Assembly (NCBI RefSeq): GCF_014646355.1
Contig: NZ_BMNH01000026.1
Span: 1-33,448, forward strand
Origin: Nonomuraea cavernae
GTDB taxonomy: Bacteria; Actinomycetota; Actinomycetes; Streptosporangiales; Streptosporangiaceae
Reading direction: 5' to 3'
DNA: 33,448 nucleotides
In this document: piece after piece, positions 1 to 9,327 of the stretch
Position numbering within the stretch: position 1 is the stretch's first letter
How the letters are laid out: each line of letters opens with the position of its first letter
Notes under the pieces: model-generated
Databases searched by the model: none
What the model was told of the DNA's origin: nothing
The model's input: only the letters and a program-made list of their open reading frames with translations
Program-made: the position numbers and the translations under genes

Positions 1-135
1 TCCACTCATGAATGTCAACCAAAGGAATCCGTCAAAAAGACGGGGTTGTGCATCATGCACTGGCTTTTAACACACTGTTGAGTTCTCAAGAAACGGACGC
101 GTACTCCCGAACTGCAGGAGGCGTACACTTCTGTC
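1..135 (-). other. rRNA operon leader (upstream of a 16S gene beyond the left edge)
   Basis: Read on the minus strand, positions 90-69 give CTTGAGAACTCAACAGTGTG, close to the conserved stretch that precedes 16S rRNA genes in Streptomyces and relatives. It is followed by an A-rich run, a GTGCAT-C-ATGCAC dyad (48-60) and a CCGTC/GACGG hairpin with a T5 loop near 33-43. This order matches known actinobacterial rrn leaders. The 16S gene itself lies outside the window, so the call rests on leader and promoter only. An ITS location is less likely because a near-consensus promoter sits directly upstream. Confidence 0.7.
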
Positions 136-141
136 TTAGCT

Positions 142-171
142 ATTCTAGCAGATTTGGGCGATTCTTGTCAA
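142..171 (-). promoter_or_regulatory. Strong housekeeping-sigma promoter of the rRNA operon
   Basis: On the minus strand a perfect -35 TTGACA (171-166) is separated by 18 nt from a -10 TAGAAT (147-142). It points toward the rrn leader and away from valS. This near-consensus pair is the best promoter in the window and fits an HrdB-type rRNA promoter. Confidence 0.75.
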
Positions 172-223
172 ACCGCCCGATCCGGTAGCTTCCGGACCAT
201 CCCTGCTTCGAGGCAACCCTGCG

Positions 224-264
224 AACTTACCCGAACATTTGGCTCATGTCCAACAGATGTTGGA
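224..264 (-). promoter_or_regulatory. Possible second rrn promoter with overlapping dyad
   Basis: On the minus strand TTGGAC (253-248), an 18-nt spacer and TAAGTT (229-224) form a weaker promoter-like pair upstream of the main rrn promoter. A dyad of 7-bp arms, TCCAACA-GA-TGTTGGA (249-264), overlaps its -35. Actinomycete rRNA operons often have tandem promoters. The match is modest, so this is tentative. Between here and the valS stop at 397 nothing else was recognised. Confidence 0.35.
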
Positions 265-396
265 GCGTGCCCCACGCCCAGAGATTGATCAGAGGGAGGA
301 CAGGGCCAACTGCCCTGCCTTGAAAACTTTACCAGCCTCGGCGGCGTCCAAGGTCCAACTTCGGTAACGAATCAGTCTTCCCCCCGTGCGGATAGC

Positions 397-2961
397 TCAA
401 ACGCTCAGGGCGGCCAGCTGGGCCTCGAGCCTCTCGATGTCAGCCGCTGCCGCCTGCGCCCGCCCTCTGACCTTGGCCACCACGTCATCGGGGGCCTTGG
501 ACATGAACTGCTCGTTGCCCAGCTTGGCAGCCGACTGCGCGGCCTCCTTGCGCGCGACCGCCAGGTCCTTCTCCAGCCGCTTGCGCTCCGCGGCGACGTC
601 AATGGCGCCCGCGGTGTCGATCTCCACCGTGACTCCTCCCACGCTGAACTGCGCCGTGGCGGAGAAGGCGTCGGACGGCTCGGTGAGCCGTAGCAGCGAC
701 CGGGCGGCGCTCTCCTGCGCCGCGAGCGGCGTGCCGGCCAGCCCGAGGCGGGCGGCCACCTTCTGACCCGGCTTCAGCCCCTGATCGGAGCGGAATCTGC
801 GGACCTCGGTCACGAGCTCCTGCAGCGCCTCGATCTCTGACTCGGCCGTGGCGTCGATGTAGCGGGATTCGGGCACCGGCCACGGGGCGACCACGATGGA
901 GTCGCCGCCCGTGACAGCACGCCACAGCTCCTCGGTGACGAAGGGCACCAGCGGATGCATCAGCCGGAGCAGGGTGTCGAGCACGTGCCCGAGAACCAGC
1001 CGGGTGTGCTCCAGGCCCTCGCCGAGCTGGATCTTGGCCAGCTCGAGATACCAGTCGCAGACCTCGTCCCACGCGAAGTGGTAGAGCAGATCGGACGCCT
1101 TGGCGAACTCGAACTGTTCGAAGGCGTCGTCGGCCGACGAGATCACACTCTGCAGCCGCGACAGGATCCACCGATCGGCGGAGGTCAGGTCGAGCCCGTC
1201 GAGAGAGCCGACCGCCGCGCCGTTCATCAGCGCGAACCGGGTGGCGTTCCAGATCTTGTTGCAGAAGTTGCGTGAACCCGCCGCCCACTCCTCGCTGACC
1301 GCGACGTCGGCGCCGGGGTTGGCGCCTCGCAGCAGCGTGAAACGGGTGGCGTCGGCGCCGAAGCGCTCGATCCAGTCGAGCGGGTCGACCACGTTGCCGA
1401 ACGACTTGGACATCTTCTTGCCGTACTGGTCGCGGACCATGCCGTGCAACGCGACCACGCGGAACGGTGGTTCGCCGTCCATGGCGTACAGGCCGAACAT
1501 CATCATCCGGGCGACCCAGAAGAACAGAATGTCGTAACCCGTGACCAGGACGGAGGTCGGGTAGAAACGCGCGAGCTCGGGCGTGTCGTCGGGCCAGCCC
1601 AGCGTGGAGAACGGCCATAGGCCCGACGAGAACCAGGTGTCGAGCACGTCTGGGTCCTGCGTGTAGCCCGCCGGGGGCGTCTCGTCGGGGCCCACGCACA
1701 CGATCTCGCCCTCAGGGCCGTACCAGACCGGGATCCGGTGGCCCCACCACAGCTGCCGCGAGATGCACCAGTCGTGCATGTCGTCGACCCAGTCGAAGTA
1801 GCGCTTGGCCAGCTCCGGCGGATGGATGCGGGTGCGGCCGTCGCGCACGGCGTCGCCCGCGGCTTTGGCCAGGGGCGAGACGTTGACGAACCACTGCAGC
1901 GAAAGCCTCGGCTCGACCACGGTCTTGCAGCGGGAGCAGTGGCCCACCGAGTGGAGGTAGGGGCGCTTCTCGGCGACGATGCGGCCTTCGGCGCGCAGCG
2001 CGGCGACGACCGCCGGCCTAGCCTCGAACCGGTCGAGCCCCTCGAACGGACCGTGGGCGGTGATGACGCCACGCTCGTCCATGACCGTGATCGACGGCAG
2101 TGAATGACGGCGCCCGATCTCGAAGTCGTTGGGGTCGTGAGCCGGAGTCACCTTGACCGCACCGGTGCCGAACGCGGGATCGACGTGCTCGTCGGCGACC
2201 ACCGGGATCCTGCGCCCGGTCAGCGGCAGCTCGACGAGCGTGCCGACCAGGTGCGCGTAGCGCTCGTCGGAGGGATGGACGGCGACGGCGGTGTCGCCGA
2301 GCATCGTCTCCGCCCGCGTGGTGGCGACCACGATCTCGTCGGAGTAGCGGATCGAGACCAGCTCGCCCTCATCCTCGCTGTGCTCCACCTCGATGTCGGA
2401 CAGCGCGGTCAGGCAGCGTGGGCACCAGTTGATGATGCGCTCGGCCCGGTAGACCAGCCCGTCGTCGAAGAGCTTCTTGAAGATCGTGTGGACGGCCCTG
2501 GAGAGCCCCTCGTCCATGGTGAATCGCTCGCGCTCCCAGTCGACACTGTCGCCGAGCTTGCGCATCTGGCCGAGGATCCGGCCGCCGGACTCTTCCTTCC
2601 ACTCCCACACCCGCTCCACGAACGCCTCACGGCCGAGATCGTGGCGGGACAGGCCCTGCTTGGCGAGCTCGCGCTCCACGACGTTCTGGGTGGCGATGCC
2701 GGCATGGTCCATGCCGGGCAGCCAGAGAGTCTCCTGACCGCGCATGCGGGCGCGACGGCTCAGGGCGTCCTGGATGGAGTGGTCGAGCGCGTGGCCGATG
2801 TGGAGCACGCCCGTCACATTGGGCGGCGGCAGGACGATGCTGTACGGCGCCCGCGAGCTGCCCGGGTCGGCGTGGAAGTAGCCGGCGGACACCCAGCGCT
2901 CGTAGCTGCGGGTCTCGACGTCGGCCGGGGTGTATTGGGTGGGCAGCTCTGGCGTTGTCAC
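397..2961 (-). CDS. valS: Valyl-tRNA synthetase
   Basis: Class I aminoacyl-tRNA synthetase that charges tRNA-Val in the cytoplasm. Visible features are the N-terminal PPPNVTG-x2-HIGH signature (HIGH about residues 54-57), the CP1 editing region, the KMSKS motif as KKMSKSFGNV, the anticodon-binding domain and a C-terminal coiled-coil arm rich in Ala, Glu and Lys. About 854 residues is normal for ValRS. The frame is open upstream to 3093, but that extension would run through the clpX terminator at 2995-3021. I therefore place the start at GTG 2961. There is no Shine-Dalgarno sequence; TAGAAT lies 8 nt before this GTG, which suggests a leaderless mRNA. The gene lies downstream of clpX and is followed by the rrn promoter region. 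Confidence 0.95.
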   Translation of the reverse strand: MTTPELPTQYTPADVETRSYERWVSAGYFHADPGSSRAPYSIVLPPPNVTGVLHIGHALDHSIQDALSRRARMRGQETLWLPGMDHAGIATQNVVERELAKQGLSRHDLGREAFVERVWEWKEESGGRILGQMRKLGDSVDWERERFTMDEGLSRAVHTIFKKLFDDGLVYRAERIINWCPRCLTALSDIEVEHSEDEGELVSIRYSDEIVVATTRAETMLGDTAVAVHPSDERYAHLVGTLVELPLTGRRIPVVADEHVDPAFGTGAVKVTPAHDPNDFEIGRRHSLPSITVMDERGVITAHGPFEGLDRFEARPAVVAALRAEGRIVAEKRPYLHSVGHCSRCKTVVEPRLSLQWFVNVSPLAKAAGDAVRDGRTRIHPPELAKRYFDWVDDMHDWCISRQLWWGHRIPVWYGPEGEIVCVGPDETPPAGYTQDPDVLDTWFSSGLWPFSTLGWPDDTPELARFYPTSVLVTGYDILFFWVARMMMFGLYAMDGEPPFRVVALHGMVRDQYGKKMSKSFGNVVDPLDWIERFGADATRFTLLRGANPGADVAVSEEWAAGSRNFCNKIWNATRFALMNGAAVGSLDGLDLTSADRWILSRLQSVISSADDAFEQFEFAKASDLLYHFAWDEVCDWYLELAKIQLGEGLEHTRLVLGHVLDTLLRLMHPLVPFVTEELWRAVTGGDSIVVAPWPVPESRYIDATAESEIEALQELVTEVRRFRSDQGLKPGQKVAARLGLAGTPLAAQESAARSLLRLTEPSDAFSATAQFSVGGVTVEIDTAGAIDVAAERKRLEKDLAVARKEAAQSAAKLGNEQFMSKAPDDVVAKVRGRAQAAAADIERLEAQLAALSV

Positions 2962-2969
2962 AGTGACCA

Positions 2970-2975
2970 ATTCTA
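2970..2975 (-). promoter_or_regulatory. -10 element for leaderless valS
   Basis: TAGAAT on the minus strand, 8 nt before the GTG at 2961. No ribosome binding site is present. A clear -35 was not found. Confidence 0.45.
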
Positions 2976-2994
2976 GGGAAGGGCGAAAGCGAAA

Positions 2995-3021
2995 CGCCCC
3001 ATGGCGAGTGTCCATGGGGCG
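2995..3021 (-). terminator. Intrinsic terminator of clpX
   Basis: A perfect 10-bp stem (CGCCCCATGG, 2995-3004, with its complement 3012-3021) has a 7-nt loop. On the minus strand it is followed by TTTCGCTTTCGC. It lies 20 nt past the clpX stop codon. Confidence 0.8.
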
Positions 3022-3040
3022 CCTGCGTCGCGGGGAGGGA

Positions 3041-4324
<1,284 letters not shown>

Positions 4325-4448
4325 CCCAGATACTCCTTTGCGTGGGACCGCCCTGCTCCGCGATCCGTATCCTCCGGACCCGGTCCGAACCGCTCAGGTT
4401 TCGACGTTACCGTCTTCTGGGCCCTCAGTGAGCCCCCTGGCGGCGAGT

Positions 4449-4487
4449 CGCACCGGAACGTGCCCAATTAGGCAGCGCTCCGGTGCG
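4449..4487 (-). other. Hairpin in the clpP2-clpX intergenic region
   Basis: A 9-bp perfect stem, CGCACCGGA (4449-4457) with TCCGGTGCG (4479-4487), extends inward through short paired segments. It lies 10 nt after the clpP2 stop. There is no T-run on either side, so it could be a partial terminator, a processing site or an mRNA stabiliser. Confidence 0.5.
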
Positions 4488-4497
4488 TCACATCTCG

Positions 4498-5121
4498 TCA
4501 GGAAGCAACCGCCTGAGCTCGCTTCTTCCGCGACGGGATGATGTCGTCGATCAGACCATACGCCTTTGCCTCGTCCGCGTTGAGAATTTTGTCGCGTTCG
4601 ATGTCCTTCCGGACCTCAGCGGCGGTCTTTCCGGAGTGCTTCGCCAGGATCTCCTCGAGGAGGGAGCGCATGCGAAGGATCTCGCGGGCCTGGATCTCGA
4701 TGTCGCTGCCCTGGCCGCCCCCCTCGGTGGAGGGCTGGTGAATCAGCATCCGGGCGTTGGGAAGCGCGAACCGCTTGCCCGGCGTGCCGCCCGCCAGCAG
4801 CAGGGCCGCGGCGGAGGCGGCCTGCCCCAGGCAGACGGTCTGGATCTCCGGCCGGACGAACTGCATCGTGTCGTAGATCGCCGTCATGGCGGTGAAGGAG
4901 CCACCCGGCGAGTTGATGTAGATGCTGATGTCGCGGTCGGGATCGAGCGACTCCAGCGTGAGCAGCTGGGCCATCACGTCGTTGGCCGACGCGTCGTCGA
5001 TCTGCACCCCGAGGAAGATGATGCGGTCCTCGAAGAGCTTGTTGTACGGGTTCATCTCCTTCACGCCATACGACGTGCGCTCGACGAAGGAGGGGAGAAC
5101 GTAACGGCTCTGGATGTTCAC
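4498..5121 (-). CDS. clpP2: ATP-dependent Clp protease proteolytic subunit ClpP2
   Basis: Serine protease subunit of the Clp complex. The catalytic triad is visible: Ser103 in GQAASAAA, His128 in MLIHQP and Asp177 in ERDK. The substrate-strand motif SPGGS is at about 71-75. The start is GTG 5121, preceded by GGGGGAG directly after the clpP1 stop, so the two genes (11 nt apart) are surely co-transcribed. ClpP1 and ClpP2 form a mixed tetradecamer in mycobacteria. The SAAA after the catalytic Ser, in place of SMGQ, separates this paralogue from ClpP1. Confidence 0.95.
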   Translation of the reverse strand: MNIQSRYVLPSFVERTSYGVKEMNPYNKLFEDRIIFLGVQIDDASANDVMAQLLTLESLDPDRDISIYINSPGGSFTAMTAIYDTMQFVRPEIQTVCLGQAASAAALLLAGGTPGKRFALPNARMLIHQPSTEGGGQGSDIEIQAREILRMRSLLEEILAKHSGKTAAEVRKDIERDKILNADEAKAYGLIDDIIPSRKKRAQAVAS

Positions 5122-5132
5122 TTCAACTCCCC

Positions 5133-5765
5133 CTAAGAGACAGGACCCTGCGAGGGCACCTGCCGCGCGCTGCGCACGACGTGGTCGATGAAGCCGTAGT
5201 CCTTGGCCTCGTCGGCCGTGAACCAGCGGTCGCGGTCGGAATCTGCCTCGATCTGATCGAGAGGCTGGCCGGTGTGGTAGGCGATGCGCTCGGCCAGCGT
5301 CTTCTTCACGTAAAGCATCTGCTCCGCCTGGATGGCGATGTCGGCGGCGGTGCCACCGATGCCTCCGGACGGCTGGTGCATCATGACCCTCGCGTGCGGC
5401 AGCCCGTAGCGCTTGCCCCGGGTGCCTGCGGTGAGCAGGAACTGCCCCATCGAGGCCGCCATGCCCATCACAACCGTGGAGACGTCATTCGGCACGTACT
5501 CCATCATGTCGTAAATCGCCATGCCCGCACTCACCGAGCCCCCCGGCGAGTTGATGTAGAGCGTGATGTCACGCTCGGGATCGTCGGCCGCGAGCAGCAG
5601 CAACTCCGCGCAGATGCGGTTGGCGATCTCGTCGTTCACCTCCTGACCGAGCACGATGATGCGCTCGCGCAGCAGGCGCTGGTAAAGCTGGTCCTCAAGC
5701 CGGAAGGACGAGCCGTTCTCACGGCCTCGCGACTCAGGCTGATAGAAGGTCGGCGGGCTGGTCAC
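5133..5765 (-). CDS. clpP1: ATP-dependent Clp protease proteolytic subunit ClpP1
   Basis: First ClpP paralogue of the operon. The catalytic triad is Ser105 in GMAASMGQ, His130 in VMMHQP and Asp179 in SDRDRW, with SPGGS at about 73-77. I choose GTG 5765 because GGAAGG lies at suitable spacing before it; the frame stays open to 5828 without a better site. The resulting 210 residues fit the family, including a short N-terminal propeptide. A probable ClgR operator lies about 90 bp upstream. The gene heads the clpP1-clpP2-clpX unit, and the tig terminator separates it from tig. Confidence 0.95.
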   Translation of the reverse strand: MTSPPTFYQPESRGRENGSSFRLEDQLYQRLLRERIIVLGQEVNDEIANRICAELLLLAADDPERDITLYINSPGGSVSAGMAIYDMMEYVPNDVSTVVMGMAASMGQFLLTAGTRGKRYGLPHARVMMHQPSGGIGGTAADIAIQAEQMLYVKKTLAERIAYHTGQPLDQIEADSDRDRWFTADEAKDYGFIDHVVRSARQVPSQGPVS

Positions 5766-5852
5766 AGCGTCACCTTCCGATGCGTCGTAATCGATTGGCT
5801 TTGCTTGTGACCTTAACGCGCGGCGCACCTAGCTCATGCCCCGTCCGCAGAC

Positions 5853-5870
5853 TGTTCGCTGACGGCGCAG
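5853..5870 (-). promoter_or_regulatory. Probable ClgR box upstream of clpP1
   Basis: TGTTCGCTGACGGCGCAG matches the actinobacterial ClgR operator pattern (CGCY-NAN-RGCG core with A/T flanks) at nearly every position; only one flanking base differs. The same half-site CTGTTCGCT recurs at 5942-5950. ClgR activates clp genes in Streptomyces and Corynebacterium, and the site lies where an activator of clpP1 would bind. Confidence 0.65.
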
Positions 5871-5981
5871 GTGTCGGCAGGGCCCCGGATGGAACCTCCA
5901 CAGGCCCGCGAACGTCGCGCTCGCGGACGAGCCGGCACAGTCTGTTCGCTGGATGAGGGCACGGACGCGGCGGCCGTTCCT

Positions 5982-6031
5982 GACATGCCTGAGGCCCTCG
6001 AACCGGTCAGGTTCGAGGGCCTCGGGATGTC
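5982..6031 (-). terminator. Long hairpin terminator after tig
   Basis: A perfect 13-bp stem (5991-6003 with 6011-6023) and a 7-nt loop are extended outward by a wobble pair, two GC pairs and, past one bulged base, five more pairs (5982-5986 with 6027-6031). It begins 12 nt past the tig stop. There is no T-tail, as is common for actinomycete terminators. Confidence 0.75.
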
Positions 6032-6042
6032 GTTGGAGGTGC

Positions 6043-7413
6043 TTACGCCTCGGGCTTGTCCTCGGCCGGCTCCTCGGCGACCTCTTCGCCGTTGATCTCG
6101 GCGTAGATGGCCTTGAGGTCGACCTCGTTGCCGTCGGTGTCGACGACCTTGGCGGCGTCGCCGACGACGGACTTGGCCTTGTCGCGGACGATCTCGACCA
6201 TGGCCAGCGTGAGCTGGTCGTTGTCGGCCAGGTGCTGGGCCAGCTGGTTGGGCTGAACGCCCATCTCCATGGCGCGGCGGACGACGAAGTTGGTCAGCTC
6301 CTGCTCGGAGACGCCCAGCTCCTCAGACTTGACGATCTTGTCGAGCACGAAGCCGACCTTGATGGCCTTGCTCGAGCCGGACTCGAAGTCGGCGAACCGC
6401 TCCTCTTCCGTCGTCTGGTAGAGACGGAAGAACGCGTCACGGCTGAGACCGCTCTCGGCGATCTGGTGGTCGAGGTTGTGCTTGCGGGCGTCGATCTCGG
6501 CCTTGAGCGCGCTGTCGGGGATCGGGATCTCGATCTTCTCCAGCAGCGTGTCTAGGGCCTTCTCGCGGGCCTGGACGACCTGGTCGATCAGCTTGTTGCG
6601 GCGCGACTGCTCGCGGATGCTCTCCTTGAGCTCGTCGAGCGAGTCGAACTCGCTGGCCATCTGCGCGAACTCGTCGTCGAGCTCGGGGAGGACCTTCTCC
6701 TTCACCGTCTTGACGGTGATGATCACGTCGGCCTCCTCGCCGGCGTTCTCGCCGCCGACGAGCTCGGTCTTGAAGCTCTTCTCCTCGCCCGCGGACATGC
6801 CTTCGAGAGCGGCGTCGAGGCCCTGGAGCACCGAGCCTGCGCCGACCTCGTAGGAGACCTCGCTGGCCTGCTGCTCCTCGATGTTCTTGCCGTCGATCTC
6901 GGCCCGCAGGTCCATGACGACGAAGTCGCCGGTGGCGGCCGCGCGCTCGACACCGGTCAGCGTGGCGAAGCGCTGGCGCAGCGCGTCGAGCTGGACGTCG
7001 ATGTCGGCGTCGGAGACCTCGGCGGAGTCGACGGTGATCTCGACGCCCTGGTAGTCGGGAACGTCGAAGCTGGGCCGGATGTCCACCTCGGCGGTGAACT
7101 CGATCTGCTCACCGTCTTCGATCTTCGTGACCTCGATGTCAGGCTGACTGACCGGGAACACGTCGACCTCGTCGACGGCCTGGCCGTACAGCTTGGGCAC
7201 CGCGTCGTTGAGGGTCTCCTCCAGCACCACCGCCCGGCCGAAGCGCTGCTCGATGATGCGGGCCGGGACCTTGCCAGGACGGAACCCGGGGACGCGCACC
7301 TGCTGCGCGACCTTCTTGTATGCCGCATCCATGCTCGGGCGCAGTTCGTCGAACGGCACCTCGACAGTGAGCTTCACCCGGGTCGGGCTGAGCTCCTCGA
7401 CAGCGGTCTTCAC
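6043..7413 (-). CDS. tig: Trigger factor (ribosome-associated chaperone)
   Basis: Binds the ribosomal exit tunnel next to uL23 and shields nascent chains; it also has peptidyl-prolyl isomerase activity. The ribosome-docking signature GFRPGKVP is at residues 43-50. A PPIase (FKBP-like) domain follows at about 150-240 and a helical C-terminal domain with an acidic tail ends the protein. The 456 residues are normal for the family. The start is GTG 7413 with AAGGAG 8 nt before it. The gene lies upstream of clpP1 in the same direction, the conserved tig-clpP-clpX order, but has its own terminator. Confidence 0.96.
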   Translation of the reverse strand: MKTAVEELSPTRVKLTVEVPFDELRPSMDAAYKKVAQQVRVPGFRPGKVPARIIEQRFGRAVVLEETLNDAVPKLYGQAVDEVDVFPVSQPDIEVTKIEDGEQIEFTAEVDIRPSFDVPDYQGVEITVDSAEVSDADIDVQLDALRQRFATLTGVERAAATGDFVVMDLRAEIDGKNIEEQQASEVSYEVGAGSVLQGLDAALEGMSAGEEKSFKTELVGGENAGEEADVIITVKTVKEKVLPELDDEFAQMASEFDSLDELKESIREQSRRNKLIDQVVQAREKALDTLLEKIEIPIPDSALKAEIDARKHNLDHQIAESGLSRDAFFRLYQTTEEERFADFESGSSKAIKVGFVLDKIVKSEELGVSEQELTNFVVRRAMEMGVQPNQLAQHLADNDQLTLAMVEIVRDKAKSVVGDAAKVVDTDGNEVDLKAIYAEINGEEVAEEPAEDKPEA

Positions 7414-7581
7414 GGGGTGGTCTCCTTGATCAAGCTTCGAGTGATCGCGGGCGCGTCCATTCGGTACGGCTCACGCGCCGCGCCCACATGAGCGACACTG
7501 GGGCATGCTCCGCCTCAGCGGGATCCAAGCGCCGTGCGCCAGTCTAGGGTAGATGCCTACCCGACAGCGACGCGACGAGCC

Positions 7582-8448
7582 TCAGAACTCTTCAGCGATC
7601 GACCGCAGCAACTCGACCGTCTCGTCCGGCGTGGTGCTGACGGCACAGAGCCGCTCCATCACCTCAGTGTACTTGTCGACGTCCTCGCGCTTGTCCAGGT
7701 AGAGGGCGCTGGCGAGCTGCTCGACGTAGACCACGTCGGGCAGGTCCTGGTCAGGGAAGCGCAGGATGCTGAACGCGCCGCCCTCGGCGCTGTGACCGCC
7801 GAAACTGAACGGCATGATCTGGATCGTGATGGCCGGCTGGCGCATCAGCTCCATGAGGTGCTGGATCTGGGCCCGCATGACCTCGACGCCGCCGATCGGG
7901 CGGCGCAGCGCGGCCTCGTCGATGACCGCCCAGAAGATCGGCCCGCCGGACCGGTCGAGCACGCGCTGGCGCTCCAGCCGGAGGTCGACCCTGCGGGCGA
8001 TCTCCTCGGCGCCGAGGCCCGCCGCACCCGCCGTGACGACCGCCCTGGCGTACTCCTTGGTCTGCAGCAGGCCGGGGACGAACTGGACCTCGTACGTCCT
8101 GATGCGCGCGGCGGCCTCCTCCAGACCGACGTACGCCTGGAACCACGTCGGCAGGACGTCGTTGAACCTGTGCCACCATCCCGGCTCGTTGGCCGTGGCG
8201 ACCAGGTCGAGCACTGCCGACCGCGCCTGTTTGTCGTCGACCCCGTAGAGCGTCAACAGATCTGCCACGTCGCGTTCCTTGAACCCGACACGCCCGAGCT
8301 CCATGCGACTGATCTTGGATTCGGACCCCCTGATCAGGTGGCCCGCCTCTTCGCGACTTACGCCCTTACCCTCTCTCAGCTTGCGCAGCTGAGAGCCCAG
8401 CAGGATACGCAGCGCCGTAGGGCCGGAACCCGGCGGGTTCTGCGTCAC
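7582..8448 (-). CDS. XRE-family regulator with DUF5753 domain
   Basis: DNA-binding regulator of the kind found in many copies in Streptomyces and relatives. An N-terminal helix-turn-helix (about residues 18-70) contains SREEAGHLIRGSESKISRME. A C-terminal DUF5753 domain begins near the segment RIRTYEVQFVPGLLQT. I choose GTG 8448 because AGGAGG (8453-8458) lies just before it; the frame is open to 8484 but without a better signal. The product is 288 residues. It is divergent from an RsbW-like ATPase, a pairing typical for this family. Its ligand or partner cannot be told from sequence. Confidence 0.88.
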   Translation of the reverse strand: MTQNPPGSGPTALRILLGSQLRKLREGKGVSREEAGHLIRGSESKISRMELGRVGFKERDVADLLTLYGVDDKQARSAVLDLVATANEPGWWHRFNDVLPTWFQAYVGLEEAAARIRTYEVQFVPGLLQTKEYARAVVTAGAAGLGAEEIARRVDLRLERQRVLDRSGGPIFWAVIDEAALRRPIGGVEVMRAQIQHLMELMRQPAITIQIMPFSFGGHSAEGGAFSILRFPDQDLPDVVYVEQLASALYLDKREDVDKYTEVMERLCAVSTTPDETVELLRSIAEEF

Positions 8449-8558
8449 TCTGCCTCCTATCAAGGTCCGCACACACAGTGACACCTCTCCGGCGCGTATG
8501 ACAAGGTCTCAACCTGGTGTCCGATTCGGTTAGCCACATCACTCAACGCGCTTGCTTC

Positions 8559-8648
8559 TGCACATTGCACCTGCACGTGCATTTGGGTCTTGCAGCGACC
8601 CGGAGTCGTGATCCATGATGGTCTAGTGCATATTGGCCAAACATGCAC
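8559..8648. promoter_or_regulatory. TGCA-rich divergent control region
   Basis: Seven TGCA tetramers lie within 90 bp (starting at 8559, 8566, 8572, 8578, 8591, 8627 and 8644). They include the perfect palindrome TGCACGTGCA (8572-8581) and a GTGCAT/ATGCAC pair around TTGGCCAA (8626-8648). The stretch lies between an XRE regulator and the divergent ATPase gene, so it could be the operator of that regulator. Confidence 0.4.
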
Positions 8649-8679
8649 AAATTCGAGGCTATCTGGAGGTATCGGCGGG

Positions 8680-9156
8680 ATGGTGGAGGACCCCTTGGCC
8701 ACTGCCGATTGCCTGCAGATAACCCGTGAGGTCGGCTTCGAAACCCTCCTGACGGCACGCAAGCCGTACACGACCTCGTGCCCGTTACCTTTCCAGGCCG
8801 ATTCCGTGAAGACCGCTCGGGACGTGACCCGCTCGACACTGCGTGGGTGGGGCCTGCCCGAGCTGGGCGATGACGCCGCGCTGGTCGTGTCGGAGCTGGT
8901 GACCAACGCCGTCAGGTACGCGATGTACGCGCGCGGTCGCCGCGAGATCCAGCTGCTGCTGATGCGCGTGAGCCCGCACGTACTGCTCGCCGTGGCAGAC
9001 CCGAGCGACGAGGTGCCGCGGCCGAAGGAGCCCGACTTCATCTCCGAGAACGGACGCGGCCTCTACATCGTCGAGACCTACAGCCAATGCTGGGGCTGGG
9101 ACGCGCTCGACCGTGGCGGCAAGGCCGTCTGGGCGCTCTTCCGCACCGATTCCTGA
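8680..9156 (+). CDS. RsbW-like anti-sigma ATP-binding protein (HATPase_c_2)
   Basis: A stand-alone GHKL ATPase domain of the anti-sigma-factor/serine-kinase type. Visible parts are the N-box VVSELVTNAVRYA, a divergent G1 region (VADPSDEVP) and ENGRGLYIVE, the G2 region. I choose ATG 8680, which has GGAGGT (8665-8670) at 9-nt spacing; an upstream ATG at 8590 lacks a site and adds non-conserved sequence. The product is 158 residues. Such proteins may phosphorylate anti-anti-sigma factors or sequester sigma factors, but the partner is unknown. It is divergent from the DUF5753 regulator. Confidence 0.85.
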   Translation: MVEDPLATADCLQITREVGFETLLTARKPYTTSCPLPFQADSVKTARDVTRSTLRGWGLPELGDDAALVVSELVTNAVRYAMYARGRREIQLLLMRVSPHVLLAVADPSDEVPRPKEPDFISENGRGLYIVETYSQCWGWDALDRGGKAVWALFRTDS

Positions 9157-9162
9157 GCCGCG

Positions 9163-9327
9163 TCAGCGGGTTCGCCGACCTTTCCGCAGACCGGCGCGGT
9201 GCGGCGCGGCACTCCGACCCCGGGTCGTCAGCAGCAGGTCGTTCACGCCTGGCCGCGGCCGGCCGCCGGTCTCCTGGAAACGACGGATGCGCTCGGCGTC
9301 CCAGAGGTCATGGACCTCGGGCCTCAC
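9163..9327 (-). pseudogene. Remnant of an F420-dependent nitroreductase-family gene
   Basis: The GTG at 9327 overlaps the stop of the NAD(P)H-binding gene (GTGA). It opens a 54-codon frame whose segment GVNDLLLTTRGR resembles the N-terminal part of deazaflavin-dependent (Ddn-like) nitroreductases, where LLTTTGRRSG-x-PRRT is usual. Directly after this, the expected GVPRRTAPV appears in another frame, which indicates a frameshift. The rest of the domain is missing. It was probably the downstream partner of the NAD(P)H-binding gene. The family call rests on a short motif. Confidence 0.5.

Noticed and set aside
8460..9087. Minus-strand frames opposite the RsbW-like ATPase
   Set aside because: No start signal or domain; the plus strand has the N-box and a good ribosome binding site.
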